From the NCBI GenBank assembly GCA_020199975.1, contig JAIVJP010000178.1:1-8387 (forward strand): DNA of 8,387 bases, in the 5' to 3' direction. The position numbers and the translations under genes are program-made. The DNA comes from Acidobacteriota bacterium. GTDB lineage: Bacteria > Acidobacteriota > Blastocatellia > Pyrinomonadales > Pyrinomonadaceae. This document shows, in pieces, positions 1-6,270 of the stretch. The notes under the pieces are model-generated. The model had not been told where the DNA came from and did no database searches. It saw nothing but the letters and a program-made list of their open reading frames with translations. The stretch's first letter is position 1, and each line of letters begins with the position of its first letter.

Positions 1-2
1 TC

Positions 3-179
3 ATCTTTCTCACCAATGGCGCGGACCTGATTATAGCGCGGCGGGCCACCAAAACGTTTGAGGTAGAGCGTCGTTACGACGTTGCTGATGCCGCGACCTG
101 GGCCATGCCTGTTCTACTTGGCGGGGACATCCTGGTACGTGACGCCACAGGCCTAATTCGACTGACGCCCGGAAGGTGA
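3..179 (+). CDS. C-terminal end of a probable PQQ-like beta-propeller repeat protein (5' end outside window)
   Basis: An open frame enters from the left edge and ends at TGA 177-179, giving 58 residues. The visible part has two short beta-strand blocks: IFLTNGADLIIARR, then a segment with ATWAMPVLLGGDILVRDATGLIRL. Alternation of an AxWAxPV-type strand with a GxxILVRD strand is typical of the closing blades of PQQ/BamB-like (quinoprotein-type) propellers. These are usually exported or periplasmic beta-propellers whose exact role varies. No catalytic residue or signal peptide can be seen because the N-terminus is missing. The family call rests on strand pattern and remembered similarity only. 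Another WD40-like propeller cannot be excluded. Confidence 0.5.
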   Translation: MFLTNGADLIIARRATKTFEVERRYDVADAATWAMPVLLGGDILVRDATGLIRLTPGR

Positions 180-233
180 ATCTTGAATTACGCTGAAAAG
201 CGTTCGCAAATTGGAGTCAGGGTTGCTTCAACT

Positions 234-249
234 CTGGGTCAACACCCAG
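234..249 (+). terminator. Small perfect hairpin downstream of the propeller gene, possible terminator or leader structure
   Basis: CTGGGT (234-239) and ACCCAG (244-249) form a perfect 6-bp stem around a CAAC tetraloop, 55 nt after the propeller stop codon and 86 nt before the next start. No T-run follows directly (CCCAAAG comes next), so an intrinsic terminator is not well supported. It could also be a structure in the leader of the DUF1761 gene. Confidence 0.28.
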
Positions 250-320
250 CCCAAAGAAATTTGCATTTTCATTTGACCGCCAGATAAAGTCTTGCGCATT
301 TCCTGCTCGCCGTTGAGTTA

Positions 321-327
321 AAGGAGG
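321..327 (+). promoter_or_regulatory. Strong Shine-Dalgarno AAGGAGG that fixes the DUF1761 start
   Basis: AAGGAGG lies 7 nt before the ATG at 335, an ideal spacing. An in-frame ATG at 329 begins only 1 nt after this motif, so it cannot be the used start. It is the only textbook ribosome-binding site in the window. The other genes have weak or no recognisable sites. Confidence 0.8.
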
Positions 328-334
328 AATGTAC

Positions 335-733
335 ATGGCACAGGTCAACTTTCTTGCAGTGCTTGTCGCGGCCGCCTCCGCTTTCTTTCTGGGCGGACTC
401 TGGTATTCGTCGGCTCTATTCGGCAAGATTTGGGCGCGTGAAGCCGGCGTCAGTTACGATCAGCCGAAGAAGGGGCATGGCGCGATCGTATTCGCAGTCT
501 CGTTTCTATTCTCAGTAATTGCAGCGACAGTGTTTGCCTTGTTTCTGGGACGGAATCCGGCACTGAACACTGCCGTTCGCGACGGCTTGGCTATTGGTGC
601 CTGCTGGGTCGCGACCTCGTTCGGCATCAATTACCAATTTGCAAATCGGACGTTCAAGCTGTTCCTGATAGATGCCGGGTATCACGTGGCGCAATTTACG
701 CTCTATGGCGTCATACTCGGTTTGTGGCATTGA
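335..733 (+). CDS. DUF1761 family four-helix integral membrane protein
   Basis: The protein is 132 residues, starting at the ATG 7 nt after AAGGAGG rather than the in-frame ATG 6 nt upstream. Four hydrophobic helices are visible at about residues 4-22, 49-72, 81-98 and 111-131. After helix 1 comes GGLWYSSALFGKIW (residues 20-33), the hallmark FLGGLWYSPxLFGxxW motif of DUF1761. A short charged loop (DQPKKGHG, 42-49) separates helices 1 and 2. Length and topology are normal for the family. The molecular function of DUF1761 is unknown; an inner-membrane location is inferred from the helices. It is probably a single-gene unit: a 155-bp gap precedes it and a GC-rich hairpin follows. Only a weak promoter match (TTGCAT 261-266, GATAAA 283-288) is seen upstream. 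Confidence 0.85.
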   Translation: MAQVNFLAVLVAAASAFFLGGLWYSSALFGKIWAREAGVSYDQPKKGHGAIVFAVSFLFSVIAATVFALFLGRNPALNTAVRDGLAIGACWVATSFGINYQFANRTFKLFLIDAGYHVAQFTLYGVILGLWH

Positions 734-776
734 GCTTCTATTTGGGCTGGCTTCGATGGAAGTGAAAAGGGTGAGC

Positions 777-799
777 AGGGGGCGCGCAGCGCGCCCCCT
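777..799. terminator. GC-rich hairpin between convergent genes, probable bidirectional terminator
   Basis: AGGGGGCGCG (777-786) pairs perfectly with CGCGCCCCCT (790-799) around a CAG loop, a 10-bp very stable stem. It sits 43 nt after the DUF1761 stop and 45 nt past the stop of the convergent methyltransferase. The T-tract is short on the plus strand (TTCCT). On the minus strand CCCTTTTC follows a few bases later. Position between two converging genes supports termination of both. Confidence 0.55.
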
Positions 800-819
800 T
801 CCTCGCCTGCAAGTTAGCG
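799..819 (+). repeat. Dispersed repeat motif, copy 1 (core CCTGCAAGTTAGCG)
   Basis: This 21-bp stretch matches 6958-6978 (+) at 18 of 21 positions. Its core is near-identical to the minus strand of 6771-6794. It directly abuts the hairpin at 777-799. Three copies, all intergenic, in 8.4 kb suggest a genome-wide dispersed element. Confidence 0.6.
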
Positions 820-844
820 TCTGTGCTTGTAACTCTCCGTAACG

Positions 845-1639
845 TCAACGCCTTTGCCGGGCCGCCTCATAAAGCAGGATTCCGGCGGCGACTCCGACAT
901 TCAGGCTTTCCACCTCACCGTGCATTCCTATCCTGACAGCTTCATCAGCAGCGGCCACGTCTTCGAGGCTGAGTCCAGTTGATTCGGGGCCAATAATCAA
1001 AGCCTTGGGTGTTGTCCAGTTTATATCAGTGTAGAGGGCGCTAGCTTTCACGTCCGCGCAGACGGTCTTGATGTTGTGCGCGGCGCACCAGTTGAGAGCA
1101 TCGCCGTAACTTGCACCTCTCCAAATCGGCAACCGGAAAGCCGAGCCCATGGCCCCACGTAACGACTTAGAGGAGAATAGGTCAGCCGTGTTGGCAGTGG
1201 TGATCACGCCCGTTGCACCTGCGGCCTCCGCACTTCGCATGATCGCCCCCACGTTTACGGGATTGTTGATGCCGTGCAGGATCACTAACAAGGGGGTACG
1301 CCCTCCCGCCATTTCTAATTTGCCTTTTCCGGATTCAGGTTGCTTCGCCAGGAGAATGATCCCCTGGGGAGTTTTGGTATACGAGATTGTCGCCAACAGC
1401 TTCTCACTGACCGAGGCCATGCGGTTACAAAATGAAGCGACTGCCTCGAGGAAATGTGCGGCCCTTTCTTTTTTGGCAACCTCATCGGAGTAGATGACGG
1501 CTTCAATTTTCAGTCCCGAATGCAGCGCCTCCTCCGCCAGCCGTAACCCTTCGACAAAGATCAAGTCGTTGGTCTTACCATCGCGCACGGAACGCGCCTG
1601 GCGGAGAAGGGGATTGTCACGGCTGGAGATCTTCATCAT
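845..1639 (-). CDS. SpoU/TrmH-family RNA 2'-O-methyltransferase
   Basis: A 264-residue SPOUT-fold enzyme expected to transfer methyl from S-adenosylmethionine to a ribose 2'-OH in rRNA or tRNA, in the cytoplasm. Residues 1-100 form an L30e-like substrate-binding domain (IFVEGLRLAEEAL at 27-39; SYTKTPQGIILLA at 86-98). The trefoil-knot catalytic domain then has motif 1 (NNPVNVGAIMRSAEAAGATG, 125-144, with N126 and R135), motif 2 (IIGPESTGLS, 215-224) and motif 3 (IGMHGEVESLNVGVAAGILL, 237-256). Length and motif order are normal for TrmH/RlmB/TsnR-type proteins, so it looks intact. The RNA target cannot be read from sequence, so no symbol is given. Starts at 1639 (MMKISS) or 1636 (MKISS) are equally possible. 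No Shine-Dalgarno is seen because the start codon abuts a heptamer repeat. It lies 158 bp downstream of the hydrolase gene on the same strand. Confidence 0.92.
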   Translation of the reverse strand: MMKISSRDNPLLRQARSVRDGKTNDLIFVEGLRLAEEALHSGLKIEAVIYSDEVAKKERAAHFLEAVASFCNRMASVSEKLLATISYTKTPQGIILLAKQPESGKGKLEMAGGRTPLLVILHGINNPVNVGAIMRSAEAAGATGVITTANTADLFSSKSLRGAMGSAFRLPIWRGASYGDALNWCAAHNIKTVCADVKASALYTDINWTTPKALIIGPESTGLSLEDVAAADEAVRIGMHGEVESLNVGVAAGILLYEAARQRR

Positions 1640-1668
1640 TGCCGATTTCCGATTGCCAGTTGCCGATT
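1638..1668 (+). repeat. Heptamer tandem array, left inverted arm (ATTGCCG-type units)
   Basis: Units read ATTGCCG, ATTTCCG, ATTGCCA, GTTGCCG and a partial ATT. The array overlaps two bases of the methyltransferase start codon (CAT at 1637-1639). It is inverted relative to the array at 1775-1798, so RNA crossing both could form a long stem. Confidence 0.8.
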
Positions 1669-1774
1669 GGAAGAAGGGCTAGCTGCCAAGATTACTGCGA
1701 TGGTGAGGCTGGTGGTTTCCATTATCGACGCTCTTGGATTATGGTCTGAAATCAACGCTCGGATTGGACGAAGA

Positions 1775-1798
1775 AATCGGCAATTGGCAATCGGCAAT
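1775..1798 (-). repeat. Heptamer tandem array, right inverted arm
   Basis: On the minus strand the units read ATTGCCG, ATTGCCA, ATTGCCG and a partial ATT. The first base of the array is the final A of the hydrolase stop codon TGA (1798-1800, minus strand). About 106 bp of non-repetitive sequence separate it from the left arm. I see no gene in that interval. Confidence 0.8.
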
Positions 1799-2715
1799 CA
1801 CAACGCAAGCTCCACCCAAATGGGCCAGTGGTCCGAAACACTTAAAGGTTCCAGGTTACGTACAAAGATCCAGTCTGCGTGCAAACGTAGTCCCGCCCCG
1901 CTCCAGGTCGGCGTTCCCGTTGGAAACGGCGTCGAGTAGCCGCGAGACTCAAGCAGACGCCGGGTTTCGGTACACTTCCCGCGTGACAGAGTATTGAAGT
2001 CGCCGAGCACCACTGTGGGTCCCCCGAACTTGCCGGCGTGATCGAGGACCACTTCGAGTTGTTCCAGTTGCCCATCGGCAGCTGAATGCGGATCTATATG
2101 TGAATTGAATATGCGAATAGTCTCGGAGCCGACTCTTACCGAAGCTCCGACCGAAAGCCGGGGACGCCAGGGACACTCGGTCCAGGGAAGATCAATACGC
2201 GTCACATCGTCCATGGCAAAATCGCTAAGCAGTGCCACGCCAGTGTCACCCGGATCTTGAAGTCCAATCTGTTCTTCGAAATCGAGCCACCATTGACGGT
2301 CCTTCGGTTCGATGCCTCGGGGAATTCCGGCGGGCGCGTGCACCCAGGACATTTGCAGTTGCTCGGCCAGTTCGCGCGCCACATGATGGCCTCCGGTGCG
2401 CAACGTCCCTTTATCGGCTTCCTGCAGTGATAGAATGTCGACCGGCGGTAATCGTGATCCTTTTGAGAAAGCGCGTGCTGCGAGACGGATGTTCTCGCCC
2501 ACTATTTGGGAACGATTGCCCGGCAGGTTGAAGCCGGCCTTGCGCAGGAGACCAGAGGAAATTAGGAACTGGCCCACTGCGTATCGAATGTTGTAAGAAG
2601 CAATTATCAGTCGTGACGGAGTATCCAAGCCGGTCTTCCGCGGAACGGTTGCGCCAAATTCGATTTCAGGTGAATCAAGGAAAGCGGGAACTGGAATCTT
2701 CTCATTCGTTGCCAT
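1798..2715 (-). CDS. Endonuclease/exonuclease/phosphatase (EEP) family hydrolase
   Basis: A 305-residue metal-dependent phosphoesterase of the exonuclease III/DNase I fold. All classic active-site blocks are present in order: SYNIRY (40-45, N42), LQEAD (97-101, metal ligand E99), FNSHID (203-208, H206), GDFNT (238-242, D239 and N241), HADWIF (279-284, D281) and SDHWPIW (294-300, catalytic D295-H296). It should therefore be catalytically competent. The substrate (nucleic acid, phospholipid or other phosphodiester) cannot be told from sequence. There is no signal peptide or membrane segment, so a cytoplasmic location is inferred. The roughly 34-residue N-terminal lead before the fold is polar and unremarkable. 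The gene starts 19 bp from the divergent receiver-like gene and appears to use a promoter overlapping that gene's start. The stop codon runs directly into a heptamer repeat. Confidence 0.9.
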   Translation of the reverse strand: MATNEKIPVPAFLDSPEIEFGATVPRKTGLDTPSRLIIASYNIRYAVGQFLISSGLLRKAGFNLPGNRSQIVGENIRLAARAFSKGSRLPPVDILSLQEADKGTLRTGGHHVARELAEQLQMSWVHAPAGIPRGIEPKDRQWWLDFEEQIGLQDPGDTGVALLSDFAMDDVTRIDLPWTECPWRPRLSVGASVRVGSETIRIFNSHIDPHSAADGQLEQLEVVLDHAGKFGGPTVVLGDFNTLSRGKCTETRRLLESRGYSTPFPTGTPTWSGAGLRLHADWIFVRNLEPLSVSDHWPIWVELAL

Positions 2716-2728
2716 CGCCGACTATATT
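2699..2728 (+). promoter_or_regulatory. Candidate promoter for the receiver-like gene
   Basis: TATATT (2723-2728, 5 of 6 matches to TATAAT) lies 18 nt after TTCTCA (2699-2704, 4 of 6 to TTGACA). The -10 hexamer ends 6 nt before the ATG at 2735, so transcription would begin at or next to the start codon, implying a leaderless mRNA. No Shine-Dalgarno fits in the gap. Confidence 0.42.
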
Positions 2729-2751
2729 AGACTTATGAGTCGCACTGTCAT
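2724..2751 (-). promoter_or_regulatory. Candidate promoter for the EEP hydrolase gene, overlapping the opposite promoter
   Basis: Read on the minus strand, ATGACA (2751-2746, 5 of 6 to TTGACA) and TAATAT (2729-2724) are separated by 16 nt. The -10 ends 8 nt before the hydrolase ATG (2715), again suggesting a nearly leaderless transcript. Its -10 shares the same AT-rich bases as the plus-strand -10, so the two promoters should exclude each other. Confidence 0.45.
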
Positions 2752-2928
2752 AGCAGCCGTTGACGACATGTTCTTCATATCGAAGATCCGCACCACAGCA
2801 GAACACCTAGGCGTCGACGTTCGCTTCGCGCGTAACGTGGATTCTTTGCTTACAAGTGCTCGAGAGAGCAAAGCGGATCTGGGCGTTCGGCCTTTTCAAA
2901 GGATCTGGCCAGCATTCTTGCTGGATAG
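2735..2928 (+). pseudogene. Remnant of a receiver-like (response-regulator-type) protein with an internal deletion
   Basis: The start reads like a small receiver-type protein: VIAAVDDMFFISKIRTTAEH, then a beta-strand/helix continuation to SKADL at residue 49. The D-D pair at residues 10-11 sits where receiver domains have acidic residues. At about 2879-2884 the coherent protein moves to another frame, which reads RSAFSKDLASILAG and stops at TAG 2926-2928. That resembles the last helix of such proteins. The middle, including the usual phospho-acceptor strand, is missing. The stop falls 26 bp from the convergent aroF stop, as expected for a natural gene end. The first frame stays open to 3136, but its extension runs antisense through aroF and looks like junk. 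Interpretation: internal, out-of-frame deletion. A truncated gene with a chance downstream match is the alternative. Confidence 0.6.
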
Positions 2929-2954
2929 CTGGCTGCGCGAACGAGAGAAAACGC

Positions 2955-3974
2955 TCAGGTCACCGCGGCCGGTGCTATCACTTCGTGGATCGCTCGCACT
3001 TCGCTCACCAGCTGTTCATATTGCTCCAGTGTCAGCGCTTGAGCACCGTCGGAGAGCGCGCGGTCAGGCTGGTTGTGAACTTCAACGATCAGACCATCCG
3101 CTCCAACAGCCACACCGGCACGCGCCAGCGGGGTAACCATGAAGTTCTTTCCGGTACCGTGTGAGGGATCGACAATAACCGGCAGATGAGAAATGCGTCT
3201 CACGGCGGGTATCGCAGCCAGGTCGAGAGTATTGCGCGTGTGCTGGGCAAAGGTGCGGATGCCACGTTCGCAAAGAACAACGCGATAATTACCTTCAGCC
3301 ATGATGTACTCGGCAGCCAGCAGCCATTCATCGAGAGTGGCCGAAAGTCCACGTTTCAGTAGCACAGGCAAAGGCGAGCGCCCCACGCGTCGCAGCAGTG
3401 AGAAGTTTTGCATGCTGCGTGCTCCGATCTGAATGACGTCGGCATATCGCTCAACAAGATCGACGCCCGCTTCATCCAAAGCCTCGGTTACGATCTTAAG
3501 ACCGTAGGCTTCACGAATCTCCGCAAGAATTCTCAACCCTTCCTCGCCCAATCCCTGGAACGCGTAAGGCGAAGTTCTTGGTTTAAATGCGCCGCCACGA
3601 AAAAATCGCGCGCCGCTTCGTCGTACGGCCTCGGCGACAACAAACCCCTGATTTCGGCTCTCGATTGCGCAAGGGCCGGCAATGATTGCTAACTCGTCTC
3701 CGCCGATGGCCGCGTCTCCTATGCGTACGGTGGTATTCTCCGGTCGGAGATCCCGCGTTATCAGTTTGTAGGGCTTGCTAACGCGAATTGCTTCGGCGAC
3801 TCCGGGAAGCGTTTCGAAGTGAGAAGGATCAACGGATCCCTGGTTGCCGGTAATGCCGATGGCCGTGCAGGTGGCTCCAGGCATTGGATGGGGCTGGTAA
3901 CCCAGCTCCTCAATTACACGCACCACCGCCTCAATTTGATGGTCGGTCGCGTCCGCTTTCATAACGATCAGCAT
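2955..3974 (-). CDS. aroF: 3-deoxy-7-phosphoheptulonate (DAHP) synthase, Thermotoga-type with N-terminal regulatory domain
   Basis: This enzyme condenses phosphoenolpyruvate and erythrose 4-phosphate to DAHP, the first committed step of the shikimate pathway to aromatic amino acids, in the cytoplasm. It has 339 residues. Residues 1-70 form a ferredoxin-like regulatory domain (MLIVMKADAT at the start, KPYKLITRD at 67-75), the type that mediates feedback inhibition in the Thermotoga maritima enzyme. The TIM barrel follows: IIAGPCAIES (97-106), RGGAFKPRTSPYAFQGLG (126-143), LLKRG (205-209), CERGIRTF (235-242), DPSH (269-272) and LSDG (307-310). The metal ligands are Cys102, His272, Glu298 and Asp309, matching the T. 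maritima numbering I recall. The gene is intact. The ATG at 3974 gives the usual family N-terminus. It lies downstream of argS on the same strand, 128 bp from the restored argS stop, probably with its own promoter. Confidence 0.96.
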   Translation of the reverse strand: MLIVMKADATDHQIEAVVRVIEELGYQPHPMPGATCTAIGITGNQGSVDPSHFETLPGVAEAIRVSKPYKLITRDLRPENTTVRIGDAAIGGDELAIIAGPCAIESRNQGFVVAEAVRRSGARFFRGGAFKPRTSPYAFQGLGEEGLRILAEIREAYGLKIVTEALDEAGVDLVERYADVIQIGARSMQNFSLLRRVGRSPLPVLLKRGLSATLDEWLLAAEYIMAEGNYRVVLCERGIRTFAQHTRNTLDLAAIPAVRRISHLPVIVDPSHGTGKNFMVTPLARAGVAVGADGLIVEVHNQPDRALSDGAQALTLEQYEQLVSEVRAIHEVIAPAAVT

Positions 3975-3981
3975 GTCTTCT

Positions 3982-4011
3982 CTTATACTCTCAGCTTTTA
4001 TTAAATGTACA
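3982..4011 (-). promoter_or_regulatory. Candidate aroF promoter
   Basis: On the minus strand TGTACA (4011-4006, 4 of 6 to TTGACA) and TATAAG (3987-3982, 5 of 6 to TATAAT) are 18 nt apart. The -10 ends 7 nt before the aroF ATG, the same geometry as at 2735 and 2715, implying a leaderless or almost leaderless mRNA. The rest of the argS-aroF gap shows nothing else I can name. Confidence 0.4.
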
Positions 4012-4102
4012 GTTCAGGCGATAGTGTTGAGCGGAGTGGCAGCCAAACCAAACGGAGCGTTTGATACGATCCCCGCAATCACACGAAGTGACACTAACAG
4101 GA

Positions 4103-6090
4103 CTACATCCTCTCGGGGACATTTATTCCCAATGTCGCCAGCGCCGAGGTCAACTGGCGCCGCGCGATGTCAGCTGCGATTATCAAGACCGCTTTTTTCG
4201 TCCGGTCCTCCTCGGCGATGATTCGATGCCGGTGATAGAAAAGGTTGAAGGCCCGCGCCAGGTTAAAAGTGTATTTTGCCAGACTTGCCGGCTCAGCAGC
4301 TGCCGCACACTGGGCGACGACCTCGTCAAACCTTTCCGCCCTGCTGCGCGCTGAATAAGTCTTTCAGCAACCACATGCGACTCACGGTCAAGTTTTCGAA
4401 AGATGGAACTTGCGCGCACCGCCGCGTACTGGCAATAGGGACCGGTCTCGCCTTCGAATGAAAGCGCCTCTTTGAAATCAAACGCGATGACGGAGTTGCG
4501 CGTGAACTTCAAAAGAAAATAACGCAGCGCGCCCACGGCAATCTCGTTAGCGGTGGACGCTTTCTCCTCAGCGGTAAGTTCCGGATGGCGTGCCTCAACC
4601 TCGCGCAACGCGTCGGCCTCCAGCCGGTCAATTAGGTCATCAGCCTTGACGCCCAAACCTTTGCGACCGCTCATCTCGATATAAGGCTTAGCGCGATCCT
4701 CATTGCTCAGCTTAATACCCAACTCAGCGCAAGCGCTGGCCGACAGGGCTACCATCTCGTAAGCCAGGTGCACACTCGCGTCTTTCCCTAACTCAGGCAC
4801 CAAGGCGGCAACCCCACGGGCCACGATCTCCTGCGGATACGACTGACGCGAATCAATAACGTTGTAGACAGTAACCCCGCCGCCGAAATTCGGACGGGGC
4901 ACCTCCGGGAGCGTTTCCGAATTCGGCTCCGTCGTCGTTACCCACGCTACTTGAGCGTCGGCATATTTGCGGAAAGGTTTGTAACTGAAATCAAGACCCA
5001 GATGGCCCAGCTTCCAGAGTTGGTAGGCGATGTCTTTGCCGGTGTAAGTAACCGTCCCGTTTGAACGCACGATGATCTTATCGGCCTCGTGCTCGTCCGT
5101 GCCGGTGTGTGACTCAAAAGGCATTACCCAGCAGCCTTTGTTTTTACCTTCGGTTTCCAACCGGATCACGCCGGCGCTTTTCATAAGCTGGAAAGCTCGA
5201 TCCCAAAAGTGCAGGTAAAGAATCTCAGACTCACGCGCGAGCAAGTCGTAACGAATGCCCAGTCGTTCCATCGTATCGAGGATGCATTCGACGTTTCTGG
5301 TGGCAACGTAGTCGGCGAGTTCAGCCGTGGGATTGTTTCCTTGCTCGAGGGCATGAAGAATGTCCGTCCGTAGTTTTAGCTTTTCCGGGTTCGGCTGTCC
5401 GTTAGGATCGTCATCGCGATAAAACAACCCCACCTTCGTGTAGAGGTCCCAGCAGTAGTAATCAAACGGGCGATCTTCGGGAAGAGAACGGTCGAGGTTC
5501 TTGATCTCATCGAGCGTCATCCGTTCGATGTGTTTAAACCCGACGACCACATCCGCGACCTGGACGCCCGTGTTGTCGATGTAATTCTGAACCTCCACTG
5601 CGTTGCCGGCAGCTTTGAGAATGCGCACGAAAGTATCGCCGAGCACTGCGTTGCGCACGTGACCGATATGCGCGGCTTTATTGGGATTGATGCTGGTGTG
5701 CTCGACCATTTGTTTAGGTCGGCTTGAGACAGATTCAATGGTCGCGTGGTCAATTGCTGGAGGCAGTACCGCCGCGAAAACCGACAGCAGTTGGGCCCGG
5801 TCAAAGAAGATGTTTAAGTAGCCGGCGCCGGCTACCTCGATCCGAGATATTACTTCGTCTGCAGCGAGCTTCTCTTTCAACTGCTCCGCAATGGCCCGCG
5901 GAGCGACTTTGGTGCCGGTAGTTTGTTTGATCAGTTTTGCGAGCTCAAAGGAAACAGGAAAGGCCAGATCGCCCAACTCCGGTTTCGGGGGAGTCTCAGC
6001 GCTGACCTGTTCCACCGACAGGCTAAATAACTCCAATGCGGCCTCCTGGAGTCGCTGCTTTATTCTGTTCTGAAGATCGATCAGGGTCAC
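4103..6090 (-). CDS. argS: Arginyl-tRNA synthetase, with a frameshift near the 3' end
   Basis: A class I aminoacyl-tRNA synthetase that charges tRNA-Arg with arginine. In the first frame residues 1-95 are the N-terminal domain (ending GAGYLNIFF), HIGH is at 141-144 in NKAAHIGHVRNA, QNYIDNTGVQ at 168-177, and the KMSKS-equivalent reads EMSGRKG at 472-478. The DALR anticodon-binding region begins around FEGETGPYCQYAAVRA (545-560). That frame runs on to a stop at 4183, but after about residue 575-590 its sequence loses all family character. From about 4364 down, the -1 frame instead reads RAERFDEVVAQ, then AKYTFNLARAFNLFYHRHRI and RRQLTSALATLGINVPERM, ending at TAG 4103-4105, a perfect ArgS C-terminus. 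A TGA at 4364-4366 in that frame puts the shift between about 4330 and 4364. The start is GTG (6090-6088) with no clear Shine-Dalgarno. Unless repaired, the product lacks most of the tRNA-binding helices. Confidence 0.9.
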
Positions 6091-6132
6091 GGGTCACTCA
6101 GTGTCGCAGGTCCGTGTTTCGCAAAAGCGCAA

Positions 6133-6138
6133 AGTATA
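6133..6138 (-). promoter_or_regulatory. Candidate -10 element for argS
   Basis: TATACT on the minus strand (5 of 6 to TATAAT) lies 42 nt before the argS GTG. No convincing -35 hexamer is found at 16-18 nt, so this is only a partial promoter match. Confidence 0.3.
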
Positions 6139-6229
6139 ACCCAGCGGTTACAGTAGAGCGAGCGGATGGCGAGAGGTTCTGAAGCAGGGGTGCGATTTCG
6201 TAGTTCATTCACCTGTTCGCATCACTTGC

Positions 6230-6260
6230 TTGACACCTTTCGCCCGCGCTCTGTTACCAT
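6230..6260 (+). promoter_or_regulatory. Candidate promoter for the sirtuin gene
   Basis: A perfect TTGACA (6230-6235) is followed after 19 nt by TACCAT (6255-6260), with TG one base upstream (6252-6253) as in an extended -10. Transcription would start a few bases before the ATG at 6271, consistent with the lack of a Shine-Dalgarno there. The long spacer and weak -10 lower confidence. Confidence 0.35.
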
Positions 6261-6270
6261 CGAACCATCC

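Noticed and set aside
1149..1493. 114-residue plus-strand open frame opposite the methyltransferase
   Set aside because: It is antisense to conserved SpoU motifs, and its own product has no recognisable motif or ribosome-binding site.
1638..1800. Heptamer arrays as a CRISPR-like repeat
   Set aside because: Units are 7 bp, contiguous without spacers, and in opposite orientations. There are no cas genes.
2909..2924. CCAGC/GCTGG hairpin as a terminator between the receiver-like gene and aroF
   Set aside because: The stem is only 5 bp, has no T-run, and is explained by the coding sequence of the last residues.
2929..3136. Continuation of the receiver-like plus-strand frame to 133 residues
   Set aside because: Most of this part runs antisense to the conserved end of aroF, and it reads as arginine/proline/histidine-rich junk.
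4330..4366. Programmed -1 frameshifting to explain argS
   Set aside because: No slippery heptamer of the X XXY YYZ type is visible in the permitted interval, and ArgS is not known to need recoding.
6166..6270. In-frame upstream extension of the sirtuin frame starting at ATG 6166
   Set aside because: The added 35 residues have no family resemblance, and a TTGACA promoter match at 6230-6260 would lie inside them. The ATG at 6271 gives the usual sirtuin N-terminus.
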